This document shows, piece by piece, positions 25,748 through 33,541 of a stretch of DNA of 64,000 nucleotides. Position numbers and translations under genes: made by a program. The stretch comes from Tunicatimonas sp964551335 (GTDB lineage Bacteria; Bacteroidota; Bacteroidia; Cytophagales; Cyclobacteriaceae), in the NCBI GenBank assembly GCA_964551335.1, contig CAZKCO010000013.1:62001-126000 (forward strand), read 5' to 3'. The stretch's first letter is position 1. Every line of letters begins with the position of its first letter. The notes beneath the pieces were generated by a model that saw only the letters and a list, made by a program, of their open reading frames with translations, ran no database searches and was not told where the DNA came from.

Positions 25748-27139
25748 TCAAACGGTTTGACTCTTTTTCTCGGTCAGGTAAGACAGCAGGATATCGTGTA
25801 TATCAGTAGCTAGCAAGCTGGAATTATCCGACAAATCAGCCTGCTGGGTGATAAAAACTGGCCAATCTTCTTCGGAAGCAGGGATACAACCGTGCGAGCC
25901 TTTCACTAGGGTAGCATCCAGAGGTATCACATCCATCAGGTAGCGAAAGCCTAGTTTTTTCTTAAGTAGCTTCAGTCCGATCTTGGCCATCGGCAGCTTG
26001 ATCTTGGGGTTGAGAAACATCTCTACCGGATCGTAACCTGGTTTGCGGTGAATGTCTACAGTGCGGGCAAAGTCGGGGGCTTTGGCATCATCCAGCCAGT
26101 AGTAATACGTAAACCAAGCATCCTCCTCCGCCACCGCGATTAGCTCACCGGCTCGGGAGTGAGACAAGTGATATTTTTCTTTCCCGGCTTCATCCAGCAC
26201 CTGGGCGATGCCGGGAGTGGCTTCCAGCAAAGCCCGAACCTGGGGTATATCTTCGGTCTGCTGAACGTAAACGTGGGCCAGTTGGTGATCAGCTACCGCA
26301 AAGGCCCGGCTGACTCCGGCATCCAGCATCTCCAGCCCCAATTCATCCTTCACGGTGATGTAGCCCTGCTCCCGCAATACCCGGTTGATGTGCACCGGTT
26401 GGCTCACCGAAGTAATTCCGTACTCGGACAGTACCACTACCTGAGCACCCTGCGCTTCGTAGTAAGTAATCAGGTCTTCGCAAACCGCATCAATCTCCTG
26501 CAAATCCGACCCAATTTGAGCGAAGTCAATACCGCAACGTTGCAGATTGTAATCCAGATGGGGTAGGTAGATGAGCGTAAGGGTAGGATTATGCCACGCA
26601 TCTACCTTCTTGGCTGCTTCGGCAATCCATTTGGTAGAGTTGATGTTAGCGTTGGGTCCCCAAAATTCAAAGAGGGGAAATTGCCCCAGCTCCTGCTGCA
26701 AACGATCGCGCAAATCCATTGGTTGGGTGTAAATATCGGGCAGTTTGCGCCCATCGGCGGGGTAGAGCGGACGGGGAGTAACCGCAAAATCTACTGAGGA
26801 ATACATATTGTACCACCAGAACAGGTTGGCACAGGTGAAGTCAGGATTAGATTGCCGGGCGGCATCCCAAATTTTAGAAGATTGTACCAGTTTGTTGGAT
26901 TGTCGCCAGAACTTGATCTCGCACTCATCGCGAAAGTACCAACCGTTGCCCACCACGCCGTGTTCGGTCGGCCACTTGCCGGTGAGGTAAGTAGACTGAG
27001 CCGAACAGGTAACCGCCGGCAGCACCGGCTTTATTGTTGCTTTTTCTCCCTGCTCGCTCCAGCGTTTTAGAAAGGGCGTATGTTCACCCAGCACCCGGGA
27101 AGAAAGAGCTACTACATTAAGAACAACGGTTTTTTGCAT
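25748..27139 (-). CDS. eboF: EboF-type alkaline phosphatase/nucleotide pyrophosphatase family protein
   Basis: About 463 residues from the ATG at 27139, which lies one base after the eboE stop; a GTG at 27163 would overlap eboE. It has the alkaline-phosphatase superfamily fold: LPAVTCSAQSTYLTGKWPTEHG holds the nucleophile Thr/Ser region, VVVLSEYGITSV carries a metal Asp/Glu site, and KGSHGC near residue 430 a His site. No signal peptide is seen, so it is probably cytosolic. In the ebo clusters of cyanobacteria and other bacteria this gene is last, as here. Assignment rests on gene order plus family. Confidence 0.8.
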   Translation of the reverse strand: MQKTVVLNVVALSSRVLGEHTPFLKRWSEQGEKATIKPVLPAVTCSAQSTYLTGKWPTEHGVVGNGWYFRDECEIKFWRQSNKLVQSSKIWDAARQSNPDFTCANLFWWYNMYSSVDFAVTPRPLYPADGRKLPDIYTQPMDLRDRLQQELGQFPLFEFWGPNANINSTKWIAEAAKKVDAWHNPTLTLIYLPHLDYNLQRCGIDFAQIGSDLQEIDAVCEDLITYYEAQGAQVVVLSEYGITSVSQPVHINRVLREQGYITVKDELGLEMLDAGVSRAFAVADHQLAHVYVQQTEDIPQVRALLEATPGIAQVLDEAGKEKYHLSHSRAGELIAVAEEDAWFTYYYWLDDAKAPDFARTVDIHRKPGYDPVEMFLNPKIKLPMAKIGLKLLKKKLGFRYLMDVIPLDATLVKGSHGCIPASEEDWPVFITQQADLSDNSSLLATDIHDILLSYLTEKKSQTV

Positions 27140-27140
27140 G

Positions 27141-28358
27141 CTAAACTGACCTAAAATTATCACGTACCCACTCTAATTCCCGAACGATGGATTGGGCTAG
27201 CCCTACCTGAATATCTTTGGGTAATACTTCCCAGGTGTAGGTTTCTACTTCCAGATGTCGGGTAACGGTCGTTTCCTTCAAGATACTCAGCACCTCCCGG
27301 ATGGCATCCTGGGTGGAGTTCAGTACTCCGTAGCTGGGTACAAACAAGGGCACGTGAAAGTGCGTTCGCCACTCCGCTACTTCGGGCTTGCTAATGTGCT
27401 CCAGAGCCTCCGGAAGATCGGGGTAGTGAAGTAGCTCACCGTCGGTCTGCCGGGCAACTACCTGATGCAGATAAGTAGATTCTACCAGTGACTCAAAGGC
27501 CTGCGTTACCGGCTGGCGGTCAGCTTCGTTAGTCGGTAAATCAGCTTTTAGGGCGGCGCTAATTTGAATTTTTCCGATACGAATGCCTTCTTCCTGCCAG
27601 CGGCGAAAGGTATTCTGCGGTTTTTCGTACACCACGGCAAAGTGGCACACGTCGTAGCAGAGCTGGATGTGAGTTTTAATGCACGCTTCAGCTTCTTCGG
27701 AGCTCAATCCCAGTTGCTGTTGCAGTACCGGCACACCCTGGGGCAGCAGCCAGTCATTAAAGTAACCAATGACTTCCTGGGTGCTCTCCAGCATTCCGTC
27801 CGGTTCGGGTTCTATATCCAAATGTAGCACTTTGCCAGTCTCCTGCCGCAGTCGGTACAACCAGGCGGCTATTTGCACTAAATGGTCGGTAGACTTCTTA
27901 AAAACTTTCTCTCTCGCTTCTTCGTTAGCGTGCCAGTACTTGTACGAAAGTGGAGAGGTGGATATTCCCCCATCCATATCCGAAGGCAGTAATTTCGCCA
28001 GAATAGAAAATAATTGTTGGGTATACGCTAGCCGATCGAGCGTAGTCCAGTCGGGCTGATGGACCTGATCTTTCACTACCTGCCGGTGAAAGCCTCCGTA
28101 GGGAAAGCCGTTCATGGTGAACACGTAGCAGTTATTCTCGCTTAGCCATTCCTGAAAAGCCGCCAGAGATGCCGGACGGGCCAGTTCTCCCCCCGCTAGC
28201 TGCGACAGTCGCAGACCGATCCCAAAGGGTTGATCAGGAGCTACGGCCGACTGAACCGCCGGAACGTAGGTTTTTAAACTCTGGTCTACTTCCTCCCAGC
28301 TCTCGCCCGGATGAATGTTGGTGCAGTAAGTAAGGTGATATTGGTCGGATAGTTTCAT
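27141..28358 (-). CDS. eboE: Metabolite traffic protein EboE (TIM-barrel sugar isomerase-like)
   Basis: A 405-residue protein of the xylose-isomerase-like TIM-barrel superfamily. MKLSDQYHLTYCTNIHPGESWEEVDQSL at the start, LHLDIEPEPDGMLES (metal Asp and Glu) and THIQLCYDVCHFAVVYE (Asp, His) are the positions expected for the metal centre. The next gene, eboF, starts two bases after its stop. EboE is the usual label for this protein in the cluster; its reaction is unknown. Confidence 0.88.
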   Translation of the reverse strand: MKLSDQYHLTYCTNIHPGESWEEVDQSLKTYVPAVQSAVAPDQPFGIGLRLSQLAGGELARPASLAAFQEWLSENNCYVFTMNGFPYGGFHRQVVKDQVHQPDWTTLDRLAYTQQLFSILAKLLPSDMDGGISTSPLSYKYWHANEEAREKVFKKSTDHLVQIAAWLYRLRQETGKVLHLDIEPEPDGMLESTQEVIGYFNDWLLPQGVPVLQQQLGLSSEEAEACIKTHIQLCYDVCHFAVVYEKPQNTFRRWQEEGIRIGKIQISAALKADLPTNEADRQPVTQAFESLVESTYLHQVVARQTDGELLHYPDLPEALEHISKPEVAEWRTHFHVPLFVPSYGVLNSTQDAIREVLSILKETTVTRHLEVETYTWEVLPKDIQVGLAQSIVRELEWVRDNFRSV

Positions 28359-28419
28359 AAGACAAGACGAAAAAGTACAGATAAAAGCAAAAGTATTTCC
28401 TAACTGGGTAACTAAAAAA

Positions 28420-29565
28420 TTAACCCGGAATTTTTGCCGTCTGTTCTTCGGCTAGTCGGCCAATTGCCTGCTGGATCAGACTTTTATCCATTTCGTTTAC
28501 TTCTACGCCCTTTCCGATTTCTTCCAACAGCATAATTGTCAACCGCCCTCCCAGATGCTCCTGAAATTCATCCAAGCCGCGCAGCAATTCCGGCTCGGTT
28601 AGCACGGGAGTATAAATATCAAAGCCTAACTGAAGCAGTAATTTGATAATCCGGTGCAGGTCGGCTTCGGGAAGCATTCCCTTCAGATAGGAATAGGTGA
28701 CATCCAGGGCGATGCCGATGGCCACCGCTTCGCCGTGGCGTAGCTGATAGTCCGTAAGCTGCTCTAGCTTATGCGCCGCCCAGTGCCCAAAATCCAGCGG
28801 GCGCGATGAGCCCATCTCGAAGGGATCGCCCCCAGCAATATGTTGGAGATGAATATCGGCACAGCGGTGAATGAGATAGCTCATCGCTTCCTGATCACGG
28901 TTAGCTAGTGCCGGGGCATCCTGCTCCAGTCGTTCCCAGAACGGGGCATCTTTGATGAGGGCTACTTTAATGGCCTCGGCAATACCCGCTCGCCAGTCCC
29001 GGTCATCCAGGGTGGAAAGAAAAGCCGAATCGTTGATGACGGCGTAGGGTGGAGCGAAGGTGCCCAGAAAGTTTTTCTTACCGAAGTAGTTAACTCCGTT
29101 CTTCACCCCTACCCCCGAATCGTTCTGCGACAACACCGTAGTGGGAACACGAATGTGGCGTACTCCCCGATGGGCCACCGCCGCCGCCAGTCCCACCATA
29201 TCCAGCATCGCACCACCCCCAATGGCCACGATATACGAATGCCGGTCGATACGATAGCGGTCTACAGCCTCAATAATTTGCTGCAAGTATTCAGTATTGT
29301 TCTTGGCCGCTTCACCCCCGGGCACTACTAGTGGGTCAGCAAACAAGGCAAGAGAATCGGAATGCGCATTAACATAATCTTTTACTTCGACTAGCAGTTG
29401 TGGATGCGCTTCGCTTACTCCTTGGTCGACAACTACGAACAGTTTAGCCAGGCTATCCTTTGGAAAAACTTCTTTGAGTAAGGGGTTTTCAGCCTGAAAC
29501 AGCTTGTCGGTAAAATGCACCTGATATTGGAAAGCAACAGAAAAGGATTGGGATAGCGACTTCAT
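28420..29565 (-). CDS. eboD: EboD, 3-dehydroquinate synthase-family sugar-phosphate cyclase
   Basis: About 381 residues from the ATG at 29565 (MKSLSQSFSVAFQYQVHF). The frame is open 29 codons further, but that part is the translation of an AT-rich repetitive spacer and is rejected. NAD site: VAIGGGAMLDMVGLAAA; active-site loop: PTTVLSQNDSGVGVKNGVN; metal His in DFGHWAAHKLE and RHGEAVAIG. Authentic dehydroquinate synthases have SVGGKTGIN; here it reads GVGVKNGVN, closer to the sedoheptulose-7-phosphate cyclases. The true substrate is probably not that of the shikimate pathway. In the ebo cluster the gene is named EboD. Confidence 0.88.
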   Translation of the reverse strand: MKSLSQSFSVAFQYQVHFTDKLFQAENPLLKEVFPKDSLAKLFVVVDQGVSEAHPQLLVEVKDYVNAHSDSLALFADPLVVPGGEAAKNNTEYLQQIIEAVDRYRIDRHSYIVAIGGGAMLDMVGLAAAVAHRGVRHIRVPTTVLSQNDSGVGVKNGVNYFGKKNFLGTFAPPYAVINDSAFLSTLDDRDWRAGIAEAIKVALIKDAPFWERLEQDAPALANRDQEAMSYLIHRCADIHLQHIAGGDPFEMGSSRPLDFGHWAAHKLEQLTDYQLRHGEAVAIGIALDVTYSYLKGMLPEADLHRIIKLLLQLGFDIYTPVLTEPELLRGLDEFQEHLGGRLTIMLLEEIGKGVEVNEMDKSLIQQAIGRLAEEQTAKIPG

Positions 29566-29652
29566 TAATTGAAAATTGACAATGGAGAATTGATAATGAA
29601 TAATGAACCAACAACTATTGTAGACTACAAACGACAATAAGCAATTTAACAA
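29566..29652. repeat. AT-rich degenerate word repeats before eboD
   Basis: The plus strand reads a series of ATTGA/AATTGA/AATGA words (ATTGAAAATTGACAATGG, then GAGAATTGATAATGAATAAT). Such imperfect TTGACAATT-like word runs occur in spacers of many Bacteroidota; the translated reverse (FIIHYQFSIVNFQL) is a known artefact of them. A similar run occurs at 32396-32480, so two spacers of this operon carry it. Confidence 0.6.
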
Positions 29653-29697
29653 TCAACTGCTAAAACACGACAATTTGTTGGAAGAAAAGGTTTCGCA

Positions 29698-30609
29698 TCA
29701 GGTGACGGCAAAGTAGCGGGCCAATCCGATGGATAACGGTAGCAGTAAGAGAACTAGCAACCCGAATAGTCCGGAGGCAAAAATACTGGCAAAAACCGCG
29801 TTGAGAATGATGAGCGAGATAACTCCGGCTTTCACGGCTTTGCCGATAAACTGCGGTTGAGCGTGCCGGATGGCTTTAAACAGTGGGGGATAAATTTGCG
29901 AGGCGAACAGCGCCAGAAACACAAAAGCTACCCAACCGCTTTGCTCCCGAATTGCCAGAATAGCTAACGCCAGAATGACGATAGCGTACAATCCGGCCCC
30001 ACCCCAGAGAGCCGAACGATTCCCCCCGTGCACCTCCCCCCGACTCACCATCGTAATGGCGGCAATGTACACAATGGGAATAAAACTCAAATACCAATAG
30101 TCGGCGATCGCAGCCGTAATCAGACTGATGCCTAACAACAGATTCCCTCCCCGGCACAACCCCATGTTGATAGGCCCGAAAATAAGTTGGTGCTTACCCC
30201 AGGCATCGTACAGCAGGGCACAAGCGGCAACCGCTAAGGCAATAATGCCACTTTCCTTGGACACTAGCATAGCTGATAGAATTCCACCGGCTAGCAGTAC
30301 TCCACCTAGTGTGGCTCCTTCCGTGACCGAAACATCACCCCGAGGAATAGGTCGCTCCGGACGTTCTTCCTGATCTAACTTGGCATCAAACACATCGTTA
30401 AACACCACGCCCCCCCCGTACAATCCAATGGTAGCTGCCACCAGCCAAAGTAGATTAATTAAATAATCATTATTCTCACCAACACCGTCTAGCATGACCG
30501 AAATAGCCCCGGAAGCCGCTGCTCCCGCCAGAATATCAGCAATCGCCGTCACGATGTTGGCGGGACGCATCAGTTGTAAGTAGGCTCGTAGTTTTGGGGG
30601 AAGGGGCAT
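29698..30609 (-). CDS. eboC: UbiA-family prenyltransferase-like protein EboC
   Basis: A 303-residue membrane protein with about eight segments. The first Asp-rich motif is NDVFDAKLDQEERPERPIP (residues near 70), and YDAWGKHQLIFGPINMGLCRGGNLLLG covers the second region, which lacks the usual DxxxD. UbiA enzymes attach isoprenyl chains to aromatic acceptors. In the ebo cluster the UbiA-like protein is EboC; the altered second motif suggests an unusual donor or a non-canonical role. The toxin-antitoxin insertion lies just upstream, so it may use a separate promoter. Confidence 0.88.
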   Translation of the reverse strand: MPLPPKLRAYLQLMRPANIVTAIADILAGAAASGAISVMLDGVGENNDYLINLLWLVAATIGLYGGGVVFNDVFDAKLDQEERPERPIPRGDVSVTEGATLGGVLLAGGILSAMLVSKESGIIALAVAACALLYDAWGKHQLIFGPINMGLCRGGNLLLGISLITAAIADYWYLSFIPIVYIAAITMVSRGEVHGGNRSALWGGAGLYAIVILALAILAIREQSGWVAFVFLALFASQIYPPLFKAIRHAQPQFIGKAVKAGVISLIILNAVFASIFASGLFGLLVLLLLPLSIGLARYFAVT

Positions 30610-30660
30610 ACTTGGTCGGGCTAGAATACTTGGTTAATCGTCTAGCCAATTATGATGTTA

Positions 30661-31002
30661 CTACTCTATTGTCAGTACTTTAGCTAATGCTACTTTGATC
30701 TGTTCGCGCTCTGCTGAAGTAATTTCGCCTAGCTTTCTCACGAACCTCTTTTCGGAAACCGATCTCACCTGGAAACAATCGCCACTAGAAACTTTACTTA
30801 ATCCATTGGTAGCATTTGGTGTCAACTTAACCATCCAAACCGCTATCTGATACCGATCTTTCCAATCAGTAACGGGAACAATAACTTTTAGCGGTAGCTT
30901 TCCTAAATTATCATCGTTTACAATGATAGCGGGTCTAGTTTTTTTCATCTCAGATCCAACGGAAGGATCTAAATTAATCAGCCAGATTTCACCTTGTTTC
31001 AT
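30661..31002 (-). CDS. Type II toxin, PemK/MazF family
   Basis: A 113-residue MazF/PemK fold protein: KQGEIWLINLDPSVGSEMKKTRPAIIVND is the N-terminal signature (Arg in TRPAIIV) and SSGDCFQVRSVSEKRFVRKLGEI the C-terminal one. The family are sequence-specific mRNA endoribonucleases. It overlaps the preceding small gene (30989-31201) by 14 bases. It sits inside the ebo operon between eboB and eboC. Confidence 0.9.
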   Translation of the reverse strand: MKQGEIWLINLDPSVGSEMKKTRPAIIVNDDNLGKLPLKVIVPVTDWKDRYQIAVWMVKLTPNATNGLSKVSSGDCFQVRSVSEKRFVRKLGEITSAEREQIKVALAKVLTIE

Positions 31003-31201
31003 AGAAATCTTCTAAGTCTAATGCAGTAAACGCAGTCAAATCCGCATCATCCTTGTAGTCACTGTAGAGTTGGTCAGCCGCTTTTCTCATCTGTTCCTTT
31101 TCGTCCTCATCCTGAATCGTTTTAGCTGTCTTCTCAATGATCTTAAGCCGATCTTTAATCGTAAGCTTCTTTATCTCCTTAATGATCTCTTCGGTTTCCA
31201 T
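30989..31201 (-). CDS. Putative antitoxin of the PemK/MazF module
   Basis: A 70-residue charged helical protein (METEEIIKEIKKLTIKDRLKIIEKT, then DEDEKEQMRKAADQLYSDYKDD). I do not recognise a standard MazE/PemI fold; the start is similar to RelB/StbD-like or DUF2281-like antitoxins. Acidic residues cluster in the C-terminal half (DADLTAFTALDLEDF), fitting toxin binding. The 14-base overlap with the toxin and the size support the role. Confidence 0.65.
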   Translation of the reverse strand: METEEIIKEIKKLTIKDRLKIIEKTAKTIQDEDEKEQMRKAADQLYSDYKDDADLTAFTALDLEDFYETR

Positions 31202-31281
31202 AGGCGATTCTAAATTCTTTACTACTGATTGGTGAATCTTAAAAAGTTTTACGTTTTTTCAACGTCTTTGGATTAGCAAGA

Positions 31282-31422
31282 TCAGTTTCCAAATCTTCTT
31301 CGTCGGGCTTGCCCCATCGAAAGACGTTCCGTATCATAAGGGTGGACGGCTATCTCAATGATTAACTCCTGAGCAGTTATTTCTACCTTATTTAGAGTCT
31401 TTTCTTTAATCAATAAATCCAT
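31282..31422 (-). pseudogene. UPF0175-type antitoxin fragment
   Basis: A 46-codon frame. Its start (TLNKVEITAQELIIEIAVH, then YDTERLSMGQA) resembles UPF0175 antitoxins (about 80-90 residues with a ribbon-helix-helix), which have an ELAxxLY...RLSLGKA pattern. It then reads ARRRRFGN and stops, where the family has its helix-turn-helix. So it looks truncated or frameshifted. It fills most of the 280-bp spacer between eboB and the antitoxin gene, suggesting an older, decayed toxin-antitoxin unit. Confidence 0.4.
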
Positions 31423-31481
31423 AAGATTTCTAATCAGCCTAACCCTAAGATAACCTTTTGCGAGTTGTCTTTCAAAAAATT

Positions 31482-32378
31482 TTAAGAGTTAGCCTCATCC
31501 ACCCTCGGGGTTTGCCCTCCACGTAAAATGGAGTTGCCGGAGAATTTTTTGCGCTGGTCGATCAGTTCGGGGGTTTGCCAGTCGGCTTCGTTCATTTGCC
31601 CGCTCTGGCCGTAGGCATCCAGGGCGTTTTGGTAGCAGGTAAGGCGAATGTGTTCTTCAGGTAAGCCTTTTTCCTTCATCAGAGCAGCGGTTTTGGGTAC
31701 GGAGAGCGGGTCGCTGATGCCCCAGTCGGCGGCACTGTTCACCAGAATACGCTCGGGGCCGTACTGCTGCACAATCGCCACCATGCGCTCGGAACTCATT
31801 TTGGTGTGAGGATAAATAGAGAAAGCGGCCCAGAAGCCCCGGTCCAGCACTTCTTTGATGGTTTCTTCATTGTTATGATCTACCACTACCTTAGAGGGCG
31901 CTAAACCGTGCTCTTCGCAGACATCCATACTGCGGGAGGTTCCGGCTTTCTTATCGCGGTGCGGGGTGTGGATCATCACCGGCATATCCATTTCCCGAGC
32001 GAGCTCCAGTTGCTCCCTAAAGTATTTATCTTCGGCCGGGGTCTGATCGTCGTAGCCGATTTCGCCTACGGCTACTACACCTTCCTTACTCAGGAACAGC
32101 GGCAGCAATTCCATCACCTCTTCAGCCAACGCTTCATTATTCGCTTCGCGAGAATTCAAGCCAATAGTACAGTAGTGCTTAATACCGAACTGACTGGCCC
32201 GAAAGCGTTCCCAGCCAATCAGGCTGCTAAAGTAATCCTGGAAGCTGCCTACCTGGGTGCGAGGCTGCCCCAGCCAGAAAGCCGGTTCAATAATGGCGAC
32301 AATGCCCGCCTGCTGCATGGCTTCGTAATCGTCGGTAGTGCGGGAAGTAACGTGAATATGGGGGTCTATATACATCAT
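31482..32378 (-). CDS. eboB: EboB, TatD-family metal-dependent hydrolase
   Basis: A 298-residue TIM-barrel hydrolase. IDPHIHVTSR (residues 4-13) holds the HxH of the metal site, GEIGYDDQTPAE the catalytic Glu, MPVMIHTPHRDK the third His and VDHNNEETIKEVL the fourth; the last Asp is in NSAADWGIS. The family includes DNases and other deoxyribonuclease-like hydrolases. It follows eboA by 76 bases and starts the second place in the ebo order. Whether it acts on a sugar or another metabolite is unknown. Confidence 0.88.
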   Translation of the reverse strand: MMYIDPHIHVTSRTTDDYEAMQQAGIVAIIEPAFWLGQPRTQVGSFQDYFSSLIGWERFRASQFGIKHYCTIGLNSREANNEALAEEVMELLPLFLSKEGVVAVGEIGYDDQTPAEDKYFREQLELAREMDMPVMIHTPHRDKKAGTSRSMDVCEEHGLAPSKVVVDHNNEETIKEVLDRGFWAAFSIYPHTKMSSERMVAIVQQYGPERILVNSAADWGISDPLSVPKTAALMKEKGLPEEHIRLTCYQNALDAYGQSGQMNEADWQTPELIDQRKKFSGNSILRGGQTPRVDEANS

Positions 32379-32395
32379 GGTTCAATTGTTCGATG

Positions 32396-32480
32396 ATTCC
32401 GATTGCTAAATTGCTTATTGTCTTTTGTCACTGGCTTTGCACATTACACATTGTTCACTGTACATTGCTAATTGCTCTTT
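32396..32480. repeat. Degenerate word-repeat spacer between eboA and eboB
   Basis: The plus strand contains a chain of similar short words: ACATTACACATTGTTCACTG and then TACATTGCTAATTGC, preceded by TTGCTAAATTGCTTATTGTC. It is like the AT-rich word run before eboD and overlaps the end of eboA. It is too degenerate to call a clean tandem repeat. Confidence 0.45.
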
Positions 32481-33324
32481 GTCCAATGGTTTTCCAGTCA
32501 AGTTCTTCATCAGGTAGTGGATAATTGGCTAACTGTTTTTGTAGGGTATCGTTTCCGCTTTCTTCAATGGCGAGTACGGCGGCTTGTTTATCCAAAGTGC
32601 CCCCTTTCTCCAGCAGCTGCTGAATATCCGGAAGGTGCTCTTCGCTGAGATAGGGCGCTACGCCTCGCCATAGTTCGGGAGTCACCGGGCGATTAGCAGC
32701 CCAGCGCTCGTGGGCAAAATCAATCAGCATCCGGGCCTGATCGGGATTACGACGTTGATCCAGTTGCTGAATCAGGTACAGCGGACGGCCCATAAAGATG
32801 GCTTTCAGCACCATTTGGTTCCAAGCTTCGTCCGACATATACTCGGCCGGGTACGGATTACACAGTGCCACCGCATCAAACACATCGGTGATATTGGTGC
32901 GAATGCCTTCCGAAGCCCGGTACGCCATCTGCTCGGGGAAAGCGTAAAGCGGAAGCGCAGCGTACAGCGTTACTTGTTCGTCTACATCGGCGGTAGCAAA
33001 CAGCCGATCCAGTACCGAACGGTAATCTTCAAACGATTCAGCCGGTAGCTGCAATAGCCAGTAAGTACGCGCAGTTTGCCGCATATCCCACTGACTTAAA
33101 TCCCAACCACTACGAATTTGCTCAGCTTTTCGCTCTGTTTCGTCACTCAAAGCCAGACCGGTTTTGTTAAAGTGCCGGGCTAGCATACTAAAGGTCAGGT
33201 TAAAGATGCGATTGCTCGGCTGATTTTGGTATTTGTTGGTTTGTTGATCTAGCCACTGTACCGCCTCGTGTGACGACTGCTGGCTAATCATTTCATAAAG
33301 GAATTTTTGGGCAGCGTTATTCAT
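32455..33324 (-). CDS. eboA: EboA domain protein
   Basis: A 289-residue all-helical cytosolic protein, matching EboA, the first gene of the ebo cluster. Supporting stretches are AVQWLDQQTNKYQNQ, ALSDETERKAEQIRSGWDLSQWD, RTYWLLQLP and FDAVALCNPYPAEYMSDEAWNQMVLKAIF. No enzymatic motif is visible; EboA is found only with the other ebo genes, so the label depends strongly on context. It starts the operon, divergent from nuoM across a 217-bp gap. Confidence 0.85.
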   Translation of the reverse strand: MNNAAQKFLYEMISQQSSHEAVQWLDQQTNKYQNQPSNRIFNLTFSMLARHFNKTGLALSDETERKAEQIRSGWDLSQWDMRQTARTYWLLQLPAESFEDYRSVLDRLFATADVDEQVTLYAALPLYAFPEQMAYRASEGIRTNITDVFDAVALCNPYPAEYMSDEAWNQMVLKAIFMGRPLYLIQQLDQRRNPDQARMLIDFAHERWAANRPVTPELWRGVAPYLSEEHLPDIQQLLEKGGTLDKQAAVLAIEESGNDTLQKQLANYPLPDEELDWKTIGQRAISNVQ

Positions 33325-33541
33325 AAAATCAGCTTTGAGCGACTAAAGTAATAGATTTGAGAGGATAGAAAAAATGATTTAGCTCATTCAGACTTCGGAA
33401 GTTTTGACATTGAATTCTAGGCTGAACTGTATTCCTCAAACCTCTAAAGTCTCAAGGTCGCGGGTGTTAGCGAGGATTGTCCGCATTTTTACTCGCCAAG
33501 TATTCGCATTTGTTCGGTAAAATAAGAAATTTGTCGCCGAC

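Noticed and set aside
29566..29652. 29-codon N-terminal extension of eboD
   Set aside because: It translates an AT-rich word-repeat spacer; the ATG at 29565 matches the family start.
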